Source: Chryseolinea serpens
GTDB taxonomy: Bacteria > Bacteroidota > Bacteroidia > Cytophagales > Cyclobacteriaceae
Assembly (NCBI RefSeq): GCF_900129725.1
Contig: NZ_FQWQ01000004.1
Location: 434,001 to 498,000 of the forward strand
Direction: 5' to 3'
DNA: 64,000 nt
The notes under the pieces are model-generated. The model was not told the DNA's origin, searched no databases, and saw only the letters and a program-made list of their open reading frames with translations. The translations under genes were made by a program, and so were the position numbers. This document shows, one piece after another, positions 1-8,504 of this stretch (its first letter is position 1; every line of letters begins with the position of its first letter).

Positions 1-172
1 CTTGGTTCTCATCCGAAAAACTTGACTTCCTCGTTTTTTCAGACATGATCAAATCGATGTCATCATTGCTGTACCCGTTGTCCTGAAGGTCGTTGAAAGC
101 ATTCTCTGCACTTGACCGGTCGCTGAACATACCCGTCAGCATCCTTTTGTTCACATTATCGTTTGTTTTCAT
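1..172 (-). CDS. Partial general stress protein (YflT/GSP17M-like), N-terminus only
   Basis: The reverse strand from the ATG at 170-172 reads about 57 codons and runs off the left edge. The visible N-terminus contains GMFSDRSSAENAFNDLQDNG followed by YSNDDIDLIMSEKTR. This matches the opening of the general stress protein 17M / YflT-like fold, in which a strand-helix unit precedes a D-I-x-L-x-M-S segment. Such proteins are small, soluble and often stress-induced; their biochemical role is not established. A minus-strand terminator lies 30 bp upstream, so the gene probably has its own promoter in the short gap. The family call rests on the first 57 residues only. Confidence 0.6.
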   Translation of the reverse strand, partial: MKTNDNVNKRMLTGMFSDRSSAENAFNDLQDNGYSNDDIDLIMSEKTRKSSFSDENQ

Positions 173-542
173 AAATATTTTGATTGTAGTTTAAAATGAG
201 ACAAAAAAGCCCGACAAACTTTGTCGAGCGCTTTACCCTAAGGAAATACGGTGCCAAACGAACAGCGGCCTAAACAAGCAATTTTGTGGGATTTCAGGAT
301 TCAGATCAGACATGTTAAGGGGATTTGTTTTTCATCATGGACATTAAATTTCTCAACGTTTCGCCAACTCGTACTCAAGAATTCTTCCGATAACCCGGCT
401 ACATTTGCAAATGATGATTGAAAGTGAAAAAGTCCTGATTTCCGGCACCATGAAAGGAATATTTGCATTTATGAAGAGCCGGCCTCCACAACAAATTTCT
501 CTCTTCTGCAATCGCCTACAACGAGGTTCTCTTTAGGCTTCA
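173..542. other. Non-coding stretch between the stress gene and the OmpA gene
   Basis: No convincing reading frame is present. The stretch holds the minus-strand hairpin at 202-229. The roughly 300 bp between that hairpin and the ompA-like terminator could carry a small minus-strand transcript that the hairpin ends, but nothing recognisable supports a named RNA. Confidence 0.5.
202..229 (-). terminator. Probable rho-independent terminator
   Basis: On the minus strand, a stem formed by CTCGACA and TGTCGGG around a short AAGTT loop is followed directly by six T. It lies upstream of the stress protein start, so it ends a minus-strand transcript arriving from the right, or attenuates readthrough into that gene. 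Confidence 0.55.
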
Positions 543-600
543 TTAAAAGAAAAGGAGGGTACGTAATTTCAAAGGACTCCCTGAAATCACATACCCTCCC
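543..600 (-). terminator. Strong rho-independent terminator of the OmpA gene
   Basis: The arms at 554-570 and 583-599 are complementary over 17 positions with two mismatches that can pair as G-U in RNA. On the minus strand the hairpin is followed by TTTTCTTTT. It begins 15 bp past the stop codon of the OmpA-family gene. Confidence 0.85.
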
Positions 601-614
601 AGTCTAAAACTAAC

Positions 615-2111
615 TTATTTTAAGATGAGCGATAACGCTACGCGTCTGTTTTGCGCTCTTCCGGCTGCGGTCGCATTGGTGGCGATGGGCTGTTCCTCGC
701 CAACTCCCTTGGCCTCAATTCTATTTTCGTCGGCGCCCTTGCTGACCAAGTAGGCTTTTACTGCGTCCACTCGTGATTGCGACAATTTCAAATTGGCTGC
801 GTTTGACCCGTTGGAGTCAGTATGACCATCCATTTTGAGCGTGTAGTCCTTGTACTCCGCCAGGATGCTCACCACTTCGTCCAACATGGGGTAAGAGGAT
901 GGTTTGAGGATCGCTTTGCCAGTTTCAAATGAAATGCCACGGGTAGCAAAATTCAGTCGCTTGGCGACCTCTTCTTTCACTGCAGGGCATCCGTTGTTGG
1001 CGACATCACCGGGAGAGGTAGGACATCTGTCGACCGCATCGGTCACGCCGTCGCCATCGCTGTCGGCGGGACAACCGGTGGCGTCAACCTTAATACCTTT
1101 TTCTGTATCGGGACATTTGTCTTGTGAATCTTGTACACCGTCGCCATCGCCGTCGGCACAACCTTCAAAGATGTCGAGGCCGGCAATGTTGGGACATTTG
1201 TCTTTGGAGTCTTCTATGCCGTCGTTGTCGCTATCGGGGCAACCGGCAAAACGAGCGATCCCTGGCACGTCCGGACATTTGTCGTCGATGTCCGCAACGT
1301 TGTCATGATCTTTGTCAGGACATCCGTTGAGGTCGGGATTGCCTTCTAACGTCGGGCATTTGTCCAGATAGTCGGCAACACCATCTTTATCCGTGTCGAT
1401 AGGACATCCATTCGAATTTACCGACGCGGCTTTAGGCGTTTCGGCGCATTTGTCTTTTCTGTCGGGCACGCCGTCACCGTCGGTATCGCGTGGTTTTTTG
1501 AAGTTAAAGATCAGTCCTGCGCTATGCTGCATATAGAGATCGTTGCCGCCCTTCGTGACACCATCCCAACCATCATATAAAGGAGCATTGATGGTGTTTG
1601 CTACCTCAAGTCCTACACGATCGTTGAATTGAAAAAGGATGCCTACTCCCGCAGCAACGTTGCCCTTGATTTGACCATCGGTAATCTTTGCGCTGCTGGC
1701 CTCGGTATACTGCCTCGAGTCAATGTACGTGCCACCAATGCCGGCGACTAAGAATGGCGCGATGGCTGCGCCTTCTTTGAAGATGTACCCGTTGTTGAAT
1801 TTATATTTCAATTTCAAATTGACTACCCAAAAGCTTGCGTCCACCCCTTGTGAGTGTTCGTCGTTTTGATAGCGCACCTGATTGAAAGATATTTTCTCAA
1901 CCAGGTTGAAAGAGGGGTTCAGATACTGTTGAAAGGAAAGGGCGCCACCCAATTTTTGATCTTTGAAGTTGTAGAAATGGTGTTTGTTTCCATTCAGGTC
2001 GCCGTCATACTCGGAGGCGGTCATGTGAAAGCCAATAGCGCCGCTTTGCCCATAGCCGCAATGCCATAAAGACATTAGGATTGGGATTAGTAGTAGTCTG
2101 ATTTTTTTCAT
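615..2111 (-). CDS. OmpA-family outer membrane protein with thrombospondin type 3 repeats
   Basis: The 498-residue protein has a signal peptide (about 1-21). An N-terminal region of about 180 residues rich in alternating hydrophobic strands is likely a beta barrel. Residues about 208-378 form a run of Asp-rich thrombospondin type 3 calcium-binding repeats (DTDGDGVPD, DSDNDGIED and similar). The C-terminal OmpA/MotB domain (about 385-498) has the peptidoglycan-binding pattern DGHTDSNGS, then NLKLSQSRVDAVKAYL and an NRRV ending. Proteins of this build tether the outer membrane to peptidoglycan, with the repeats as a calcium-stiffened spacer in the periplasm. The gene is monocistronic, with a strong terminator just downstream. 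The architecture call is secure; ligand or porin activity is unknown. Confidence 0.93.
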   Translation of the reverse strand: MKKIRLLLIPILMSLWHCGYGQSGAIGFHMTASEYDGDLNGNKHHFYNFKDQKLGGALSFQQYLNPSFNLVEKISFNQVRYQNDEHSQGVDASFWVVNLKLKYKFNNGYIFKEGAAIAPFLVAGIGGTYIDSRQYTEASSAKITDGQIKGNVAAGVGILFQFNDRVGLEVANTINAPLYDGWDGVTKGGNDLYMQHSAGLIFNFKKPRDTDGDGVPDRKDKCAETPKAASVNSNGCPIDTDKDGVADYLDKCPTLEGNPDLNGCPDKDHDNVADIDDKCPDVPGIARFAGCPDSDNDGIEDSKDKCPNIAGLDIFEGCADGDGDGVQDSQDKCPDTEKGIKVDATGCPADSDGDGVTDAVDRCPTSPGDVANNGCPAVKEEVAKRLNFATRGISFETGKAILKPSSYPMLDEVVSILAEYKDYTLKMDGHTDSNGSNAANLKLSQSRVDAVKAYLVSKGADENRIEAKGVGEEQPIATNATAAGRAQNRRVALSLILK

Positions 2112-2187
2112 ATTATATTTTTTTTAGGTGATGGGATGAGACGACGACCTAAAATTTGTTGTCAGGGATGAATTTCCACGGCTTCAC

Positions 2188-2415
2188 TCAAACCGTCAGG
2201 TTGTTAAGTACATTGAAGACTCCCGGAGTGCTCCAGGCAATTCTGCCCGCTTGATCTTTCTCGTGACTTGAGCGGACCACGCCTCGCAGCACCACTACAC
2301 CCGCAAAAACAGTAACGTGGATCGCGCGTTCGTCGATACATGAATTAAGTCGCAAGGCGATTTCGATCTCCCGTTTCTCCAATTCGTCAATAAAAAATTC
2401 ATCTCTGATGATCAC
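2188..2415 (-). CDS. Small BON-domain protein
   Basis: The 75-residue protein is almost entirely one BON domain: an N-terminal helix (EKREIEIALRLN), then IHVTVFAGVVVLRGVVRSSHEKDQ, in which V-x-V-x-x-G-x-V-x-L-x-G-x-V is the family core, and an ending GVFNVLNNLTV. BON domains usually bind phospholipid or partner proteins at the envelope, but this copy has no signal peptide, so it appears cytoplasmic. It lies 76 bp upstream of the OmpA gene on the same strand and may share stress-linked expression with it; that is inference. Confidence 0.8.
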   Translation of the reverse strand: MIIRDEFFIDELEKREIEIALRLNSCIDERAIHVTVFAGVVVLRGVVRSSHEKDQAGRIAWSTPGVFNVLNNLTV

Positions 2416-2669
2416 AAAACTTTAATTTGGTTCTCAATCCTGTAACAAAGCTCAGTCATTTGCATAGATTATAGGTTACACAAGAAGCACAATATGTTGC
2501 ATCTATTCCAGCACGCGCATATTCGTGAGTGTGTACTTTGTTGCCTATAAACGGAAAAAACTGACTCACTTTTTACAGGAGGAATCGACAGGAGTGTGTT
2601 TACCGCGAAAAAGAACATGGGTGCAAAATTGTAGTCAACCTTCAGGAGGTATCTTGAAGCGGAGAGAGC

Positions 2670-3230
2670 ATGAAGCTGTTCATTAAGTATATGGTTAGCT
2701 TACGATGTAAAATGATCGTTAAATCGGAACTGGAGAAACTCGGGCTATCGGAGTATTCCATCGAACTCGGAATGGTTGAGGTCCTTGAAACGCCCGCCAT
2801 TGAACAACTTGAAAGACTCAAACGCAACCTGTTGAAATTCGGACTTGAATTGTTGGATGACAAGAAGAGCATCCTGATCAGCCGCATAAAAAGCGCTATT
2901 ATAGACATGGTGCACTACCGCGATGAGTTGCCTGTGATGAAATATTCGGACTACCTCGCGGAGAAACTGGGCTATGACTACAAGTACCTATCGAATATGT
3001 TTTCGGAGGTGAAGGGCATCACACTGCAGAAGTATATCATATTGCACAAGATCGAAAAGGTGAAAGAGCTGTTGCTCTACCAGCAATTGAACCTGACCGA
3101 GATCGCTTACAAACTTCACTATAGCAGCGTGGCGCATTTGTCGAACCAGTTCAAAAAGGTCACGGGACTTTCTCCATCCTTTTATAAAAAGATGAAAGAA
3201 AATCGTACCCAAAACCTGGAAAACATTTAG
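2670..3230 (+). CDS. AraC-family transcriptional regulator (short Bacteroidota type)
   Basis: The 186-residue protein has an N-terminal segment of about 75 residues (MKLFIKYMVSLRCKMIVKSE and following) that recurs in a Bacteroidota AraC subgroup and has a ferredoxin-like, metal-binding-domain flavour. The C-terminal AraC DNA-binding domain has two helix-turn-helix motifs; the second is clear in LNLTEIAYKLHYSSVAHLSN followed by QFKKVTGLSPSFYK. It lacks a sugar-binding cupin. The gene stands alone, divergent from the BON gene, with a 254-bp intergenic region that contains a TGTAAC/GTTACA inverted pair. The target is unknown. Confidence 0.85.
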   Translation: MKLFIKYMVSLRCKMIVKSELEKLGLSEYSIELGMVEVLETPAIEQLERLKRNLLKFGLELLDDKKSILISRIKSAIIDMVHYRDELPVMKYSDYLAEKLGYDYKYLSNMFSEVKGITLQKYIILHKIEKVKELLLYQQLNLTEIAYKLHYSSVAHLSNQFKKVTGLSPSFYKKMKENRTQNLENI

Positions 3231-3536
3231 ATGAGAGTGGACTTTATTTATCTCCTTCGGTAAAACTATCAAAGCACTAAAAAATCTGATTACCCATCTG
3301 AAAATAAAGAACTTACCCTTATGACTGTAATTGATTGATAATTACATATTTATAATAAGTGCTTGATTCCTGTCGGATCGCTTCTTCATCAATCAAATCA
3401 TTCAAAAGCTCTAAATCTAGCCGATTTCGAGCATTTTTATTACGAGACGGAAGTAAAATGCTTCAACTATTTTATCTTTCTTTAAACATGAAAAGAGTAT
3501 GAATCATAAGACATCCCGAATTAAACCGAGGAAGCA
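3231..3536. other. AT-rich intergenic stretch
   Basis: No gene is supported. The only structure seen is a 7-bp perfect inverted repeat (TGTAATT at 3327-3333, AATTACA at 3341-3347). It could be an operator or a weak hairpin. Confidence 0.4.
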
Positions 3537-3935
3537 ATGACCCAGTCGCGCCTAAAACCGACACTCATCGGTGTGTCTTTCATAGTGGTAGTGAAGCTGT
3601 GGTTTAATATCCAGCGCTCCATGGACGAGAGGGATCGCAAAAATATTCCGCGATACACGGGAGTAGTCGTGAGGCCGATGATGTTAAGGCAAGATTCCAT
3701 CGACCAGCTGTTTAGTAAAGTGGATGGCAGCCACATCGTCCTCACGAAATATTTGAAGGAAACGCTGAACGATCCTGATAGCTACGAGCACGTTACGACG
3801 GAGTACAAAGACCTCGGGAAGGTCCTGGTTGTGGTCACGACTTACCGGGCCAAGAATGCGTCTGGGGAAAAGGTTCTATCCAGCATCACCGTGAAGTCCG
3901 ACCTGAAGGGAAATATTAAGGTGGTTACAGAATAG
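3537..3935 (+). CDS. Membrane-anchored protein of unknown function
   Basis: The 132-residue protein has one hydrophobic segment near the N-terminus (about 9-24, LIGVSFIVVVKLWF) and a soluble C-terminal region. It carries the pattern LNDPDSYEH (about residues 80-88), then TTYRAKNASGEKVLSSITVK and DLKGN. Similar PDSYEH...YRAKNxxG segments recur in many small bacterial proteins without assigned function; the shape suggests a small exported beta-rich domain. The ATG at 3499 is out of frame, so the start at 3537 is taken. No operon partner is evident. Confidence 0.6.
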   Translation: MTQSRLKPTLIGVSFIVVVKLWFNIQRSMDERDRKNIPRYTGVVVRPMMLRQDSIDQLFSKVDGSHIVLTKYLKETLNDPDSYEHVTTEYKDLGKVLVVVTTYRAKNASGEKVLSSITVKSDLKGNIKVVTE

Positions 3936-4238
3936 AAAAGCCCGGGCACCTATCCCGGGATCACCTCTTAGGACATCAGATGAAATAGCTTGTCCGCAAC
4001 CTCAATGAAACGAGACCTTGCCTGGAAGACCTACAAAGAAGTTGTTCGTGATATTTATTAATCTAATGGGACAGATAACGGAGTATCTATCGTACGCCCT
4101 TACAGGATGAAAATAGGGTGACAGAGGCCGTTTTTCTTTCAGGCAGGAATATTACGTGCGTGCCAGAAACACAGGAATTGTAGTGATAACCGGCATGCCG
4201 TATGGTATTCTTGCGGTCATTCTAAAACTCTAAGAACG
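3936..4238. other. Intergenic stretch with a short hairpin
   Basis: Directly after the upstream stop codon, CCCGGG at 3941-3946 and 3954-3959 can form a 6-bp stem. No T tract follows, so it is at best a weak terminator. The remaining 280 bp hold nothing I recognise. Confidence 0.4.
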
Positions 4239-5135
4239 ATGCGCGTTAAGTACATTTTCTTCGTCCTGTCGGCCTGCCTTTTGTGGTCATGCGCCGACGA
4301 ACAATCGGCCATGCAAATCGATCCCTCCCGGTACTTTACGATGGCGCAGATGAAGAAACCCAATCCGGGTGGACGTTCTGCCCAAACCGCAGAAGCGCCC
4401 GCCACGGCCTTCAATCTCGGCGATCTGCGGGCCAGCAAAGAATTTCTCTTCCTGCTGGGTAACGCTGCCGACCAATCGATCTTCAACGTCAAGCTCAGCG
4501 TCGACGACCCAAGCTTTGCCGTCAGCCCCAAACAAATCAGCGAGTTGCCGGGCCGCAACGCCGATAACACCAGCCTCATACCCTTGGTTTCGGTCGGAGC
4601 CATTCACGGCCGGCGCCTCGACGGAGTAGGAACTACAGCCATCATGGATATGGGTACTCACAATGCCACCGTCACTCTGGAGGGGAAAATCGTATCCAAC
4701 GGCGACTCGATCACGGTGCGGTCCACCTTCGTCATGACCTTGGACGCCAAAGTTATGGATGCCGCCCTCTATAGCGACGGTCAGGAAAAAAATCTGGCAA
4801 CCCCCGACAACCTATGGGGTAACGTGGGCGATGAAAGCGGCCTCACCTACAGGCGAGAGTACTACGTGACCTGGACTACAGCACAAATAAAAAACACAGG
4901 AAACGTTCCTTTTACACTGCTCGTTATTGAACCCGCCGATAACAATGCCGACGGCGTGATTGTGAACGTGTCCATGGTTATACAACCAGGCGAAACCATC
5001 AAATTTGCCGACCACATGCCCAATCCCATGGGCGCTACGGTTATCTTCGACGGCCAAGGCACCGTAACTGACCTGTCGCGATTGCAACTGGGCACCGACG
5101 GAAGAGCTTATACGTCCATGACTTTTTATAATTGA
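4239..5135 (+). CDS. Lipoprotein of unknown function
   Basis: The 298-residue protein has a lipoprotein signal peptide, with the LLWSC lipobox placing the lipidated Cys at residue 18. The mature part is beta-rich and Asn/Gly/Asp-rich. It includes KNTGNVPFTLLVI (near residue 218) and QPGETIKFADHMP, a pattern seen in Ig-like or DUF11-type adhesive domains. I do not recognise a family. It is probably anchored in the outer membrane and surface-exposed, as Bacteroidota lipoproteins often are (inference). A terminator follows 30 bp downstream, so it is monocistronic. Confidence 0.65.
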   Translation: MRVKYIFFVLSACLLWSCADEQSAMQIDPSRYFTMAQMKKPNPGGRSAQTAEAPATAFNLGDLRASKEFLFLLGNAADQSIFNVKLSVDDPSFAVSPKQISELPGRNADNTSLIPLVSVGAIHGRRLDGVGTTAIMDMGTHNATVTLEGKIVSNGDSITVRSTFVMTLDAKVMDAALYSDGQEKNLATPDNLWGNVGDESGLTYRREYYVTWTTAQIKNTGNVPFTLLVIEPADNNADGVIVNVSMVIQPGETIKFADHMPNPMGATVIFDGQGTVTDLSRLQLGTDGRAYTSMTFYN

Positions 5136-5164
5136 AGCCCGCTAAACAAACATTCCAATGCCTG

Positions 5165-5199
5165 GGACAAGTCAGATAAAAATGGCTTGTCCTTTTTTA
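5165..5199 (+). terminator. Rho-independent terminator of the lipoprotein gene
   Basis: GGACAAGTC and GGCTTGTCC pair over 9 positions with one G-U and are followed by TTTTTTA. Confidence 0.85.
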
Positions 5200-5210
5200 T
5201 TGCATGCTAG

Positions 5211-5975
5211 TTAATCCCAAATGCCGTTCAGCGCTGTAAAGATCTCTGGGTGACCGCCCGTTACCAAAATGGTATGCTCATGCTGCGCCACAAAACCGCC
5301 TTTATTGCCGCGCAATGTCCAGCCATCGGCTTGTGTACTGGCAAGGGTTGAACGCGTTGAAATGAATGTCTCTATCGCTACCACTGAATTCTTTTTGAAA
5401 CGTGTAGTGTTGTGTTTGTCACAGTAGTTCGCAATCTCGTGGGGTTCTTCGTGTAACCCACGACCGACGCCGTGTCCGGTCAGGTTTTTTATTACGGTGT
5501 AACCGGATTTTTTGGCTTCTGTCTCGATCAACCTGCCGATCTCCGAAATTCTGACACCGCCCGTAATGTGGCTGATCGCTTTCCTCAAAATCGCTTTCGA
5601 TGCTTCTACCAATCGGCCATGGCCGTGGATATCTTCGCCCAATACAAACGAGCCGCCATTGTCTGCCCAATAGCCATTAAGTTCTGCCGACACATCAATA
5701 TTGATCAGATCTCCTTCTTTTAGAATTTTATCCACGGAGGGTATGCCGTGCGCAGCTTCCTCATTCATACTGATACAGGTATAGCCGGGGAAACCATAGG
5801 TTAGTTTTGGTGCCGAACGGGCGCCTAGTTGTGTCAGCAATTTGCCGCCGTACTCGTCAAGCGCCTTTGTTGAAAGGCCCGGTTTGGCAAATTCACGCAT
5901 CTTTTTAAGGGTGAGGGCAACGGCATCACTGGCCTGTTGCATCCCAATTCTTTCGTCTTTGGTAGTGATAGACAT
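5211..5975 (-). CDS. map: Type I methionine aminopeptidase
   Basis: This enzyme removes N-terminal methionine from new proteins. All metal ligands of the family are visible in the 254-residue protein (numbered from the chosen start): D94 in NIDVS, D105 in YWADNG, H168 in GHGVGRG, E202 in AIETF and E233 in QHEHT. H76 in AAHGIPS is the conserved substrate-side histidine. The frame opens 18 codons earlier at 6029, but homologues begin near MSITTKDERIG, so the internal ATG at 5975 is preferred. Bacteroidota usually carry a map gene beside secY in the ribosomal operon. This stand-alone copy is therefore probably a second paralogue, which is inference because the rest of the genome is not visible. 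Confidence 0.93.
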   Translation of the reverse strand: MSITTKDERIGMQQASDAVALTLKKMREFAKPGLSTKALDEYGGKLLTQLGARSAPKLTYGFPGYTCISMNEEAAHGIPSVDKILKEGDLINIDVSAELNGYWADNGGSFVLGEDIHGHGRLVEASKAILRKAISHITGGVRISEIGRLIETEAKKSGYTVIKNLTGHGVGRGLHEEPHEIANYCDKHNTTRFKKNSVVAIETFISTRSTLASTQADGWTLRGNKGGFVAQHEHTILVTGGHPEIFTALNGIWD

Positions 5976-6103
5976 GTTTAGAATTTTATCTATGTCAAAA
6001 TTAACAATTAATCGATAAAAGCGTCCCATCGCCTTTCTAACTTCTTTCCTGGGGACACGTTAGTATTAAACACATACTATCCGCCCATGGATGGACTACT
6101 ATA

Positions 6104-6685
6104 ATGGAATTCGATTTACTCCTTAAAAATATTGCCCGACATGTGCAACTCGATCAGACCGAGATCGGTTTTTTTACTTCCTTGTTGGAAAAGAAAAAAA
6201 TGAAAAAGAAAGAATTTCTATTGAAGTACGGAGAAATTTGTAAAACAGAAAATTTCATCGTTAAGGGTTGTCTAAGAGTTTATGCAGTTGACGCAAATGG
6301 TTTTGAACATATTGTGATGTTCGGCATTGAAGGCTGGTGGGTGAGCGACCTCTTGAGTTTGTGGACCAATTCTCCCACGACCTATTACATCGACGCGTTG
6401 GAGGACACGGAACTTCTGCAAATTTCGAAGTCAAACCTCGATGCGCTTTATGAACGGGTTCCCAAGTTTGAGCGATTCTTCAGAATAATTCTTCAAAACG
6501 CTTACAGTGCTCAACAGCTGCGGATCAATCAAAATCTTTCCTTTACGGCAGAGCAACGGTATCTTAATTTTATTGAAAAGTACCCGTCTTTTGCACAGCG
6601 AATTCCTCAAAAGCAAATATCAGCTTATCTCGGCATGACGCCCGTTTTTCTAAGTATGCTCCGGAAAAAGTTGAGTAAGAAGTGA
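6104..6685 (+). CDS. Crp/Fnr-family transcriptional regulator
   Basis: The 193-residue protein has an N-terminal cyclic-nucleotide-binding-like barrel (about 25-115; KKKEFLLKYGEICK, FIVKGCLRVY) and a C-terminal winged helix-turn-helix ending IPQKQISAYLGMTPVFLSML. It lacks the Arg/Ser pair typical of cAMP binding, as is usual for Bacteroidota members of this type, so the ligand is unknown. It precedes DoxX and SnoaL-like genes on the same strand (75-bp gap), which suggests it controls them. Confidence 0.88.
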   Translation: MEFDLLLKNIARHVQLDQTEIGFFTSLLEKKKMKKKEFLLKYGEICKTENFIVKGCLRVYAVDANGFEHIVMFGIEGWWVSDLLSLWTNSPTTYYIDALEDTELLQISKSNLDALYERVPKFERFFRIILQNAYSAQQLRINQNLSFTAEQRYLNFIEKYPSFAQRIPQKQISAYLGMTPVFLSMLRKKLSKK

Positions 6686-6759
6686 TTTCTTCAACTACTT
6701 TAATTTTTTTGACTCTGATCCTGTCTTTTTTTGTGCTCTGATAACAATTCAAAGCAAAA

Positions 6760-7206
6760 ATGACACAAAAGATCTTCGCTACCGATAGCGACCTTACGGG
6801 CTTTGTAACCCGTTTGACAATCGGACTGGTAATGTTCCCACATGGGATGCAAAAAGTATTTGGCTGGTTTGGCGGCCCGGGTTATGCCAATGAGATGAGG
6901 TTTTTTACTGAAACTTTGCACATTCCCTGGCTAGTGGCCTTCGCCGTGATTGTCATTGAATTTTTAGGGTCCATCTCCCTGATCATTGGCTTTGCGTCGA
7001 GGCTTTGGGCGGGTGCTATGATTTTTCTTTTTATAGGGATCATATTCACAGAACATGTTGACCATGGTTTTTTTATGAATTGGTATGGCACTCAGAAAGG
7101 GGAGGGGTATGAATATCATTTGCTGATCATCGGCTTGTCGCTCGCCACGCTCATCCGTGGGAGCGGAAAATACTCGATGGATAGAATTTTGGTCACAAAC
7201 AAATAA
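6760..7206 (+). CDS. DoxX-family integral membrane protein
   Basis: The 148-residue protein has four membrane segments. The DoxX opening is clear: LTGFVTRLTIGLVMFPHGMQ, followed by KVFGWFGG and later GFASRLWAGAMIFLF. DoxX-like proteins are linked to thiosulfate:quinone oxidation or, in bacteria generally, to redox-stress membrane complexes; no activity can be assigned here. It lies 75 bp after a Crp/Fnr gene and 8 bp before a SnoaL-like gene, so at least the latter pair is one transcript. Confidence 0.88.
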   Translation: MTQKIFATDSDLTGFVTRLTIGLVMFPHGMQKVFGWFGGPGYANEMRFFTETLHIPWLVAFAVIVIEFLGSISLIIGFASRLWAGAMIFLFIGIIFTEHVDHGFFMNWYGTQKGEGYEYHLLIIGLSLATLIRGSGKYSMDRILVTNK

Positions 7207-7213
7207 GCTGCAA

Positions 7214-7711
7214 ATGGAAAAGGTGAAACGTTTTTCAATGATTATCGGTCTTCTGGCGGTTGTCTCCTGTATTTCAAATGCGATGTCGGAGAAGGACAAA
7301 AACAAACAAATTGTTCAAACCTATTTCGATGAAGTCTGGAACAAGGGTAATGTTGATGCCCTCGACGAGCTGTTAAGCACAGAATATATCAATCACACCC
7401 CATCGACGCCCAATCCACCAAAGGGCGCTGTTGGACTAAAACCAATTGTACGGGCTATCCGTAAAGGCTTCCCTGATCTGCATTATGAGATAAAAGAAAT
7501 CATTGCCACCAACGACAGAGTTGTGGCGCGTGTGGTCATGACTGGAACTCAAAGCGACACGTTATTTGGCATCCCCCCAACCGGCAAGCGTATTGAAGTG
7601 AATCAAATCAATATTGAGAAAATCGAGAACGGTAGAATTGTGGAACATTGGAGGGTAACCGATGAACTCGCCATGATGCAACAACTTGGTGTTGTCCAAA
7701 TAGTAAAGTGA
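7214..7711 (+). CDS. SnoaL-like (ester cyclase/NTF2-fold) lipoprotein
   Basis: The 165-residue protein, from the ATG at 7214, has a lipobox (LLAVVSC, Cys18). A SnoaL-like domain starts at about residue 30: IVQTYFDEVWNKGNVDALDE, then STEYINHTP, GIPPTGKRIEV and GRIVEHWRVTDE. SnoaL folds include polyketide cyclases and many uncharacterised hydrolase-like proteins; export as a lipoprotein is less common. A longer frame opens at 7157 inside the DoxX gene, but the 7214 start gives a clean signal peptide. Confidence 0.82.
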   Translation: MEKVKRFSMIIGLLAVVSCISNAMSEKDKNKQIVQTYFDEVWNKGNVDALDELLSTEYINHTPSTPNPPKGAVGLKPIVRAIRKGFPDLHYEIKEIIATNDRVVARVVMTGTQSDTLFGIPPTGKRIEVNQINIEKIENGRIVEHWRVTDELAMMQQLGVVQIVK

Positions 7712-7771
7712 TGATTAAAAAGAGACCTTGCTGAGGCCATCCCCGTTTTTCTGGACGTAGTTATTAAGGAC

Positions 7772-8281
7772 TTACCGGGCCTTCTCCATTTGTTTGATGG
7801 CATTCCATCCTTCCGGCGTGATGCCCATGATCTCGGTGACCACGCCCAGCGTTTGATAGGTGTCGAAGAAAGCCATTCGTGCAATGGGATGGTCCACTTC
7901 GCTGATGGAGGCATAGCCTTGTTCGCGCAGCTCGCTGGTGACCCGCTCGAAACCGGCCACCGGCAAACGGAATGCCAGGTGCTGTGTGCCGCCGCCGGGA
8001 TACTTCGCGAGGTAGTCATGGAACATGCTTTGGCCGGAAAGCGGCTGGATGAGTTCGATGAACGTGCCGCCGTTATAGGTCTGCGTGGTCAGCCAGTCGC
8101 CGGCCACGACCTTGCCGTGATAGGTCATATCCAGATCCTGTGCCTGGATGTGTTCCGGTGGAGGGAAGCCAGGGATACCCAAGGCATTCGTCAGGAATTT
8201 TACGGCGGCGTGAATGTCCGGGACGACCCAACCGATTTGTGCGAGTTCAAGTCCGGCGATGGTGTTGTTGATATTGCTCAT
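7772..8281 (-). CDS. VOC (glyoxalase/bleomycin-resistance) family protein
   Basis: The 169-residue protein is one vicinal-oxygen-chelate domain with two beta-alpha-beta-beta-beta halves: LAQIGWVVPDIHAAVKFLTN, FIELIQP, then GTQHLAFRLPV and VTEIMGITPEG. The family binds a divalent metal through His/Glu residues: H in THxLAF-type positions and E in FIELIQP and VTEIMG. Members isomerise, epimerise or detoxify small carbonyl compounds; the substrate cannot be read here. The gene converges on the SnoaL-like gene. Confidence 0.85.
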   Translation of the reverse strand: MSNINNTIAGLELAQIGWVVPDIHAAVKFLTNALGIPGFPPPEHIQAQDLDMTYHGKVVAGDWLTTQTYNGGTFIELIQPLSGQSMFHDYLAKYPGGGTQHLAFRLPVAGFERVTSELREQGYASISEVDHPIARMAFFDTYQTLGVVTEIMGITPEGWNAIKQMEKAR

Positions 8282-8504
8282 GATTGCTTGCTGTTAGGCT
8301 AGTAGTTGAACAAAATTAAGACGGAAGGGTTTGTCAAATCGATGTATTTTGCGGCAATGTAGAGGTGGTTTGCGACTATTTGGATTTACAGAGAGAGGAC
8401 CTCATTGTTATATGGGGCTATTTGGACTTTCACATCGCTTAACATGCGTCAAAAGCCGCGCCGTCGTTGAACCCTCATGACGACTACTTGCAAGACACTA
8501 TACG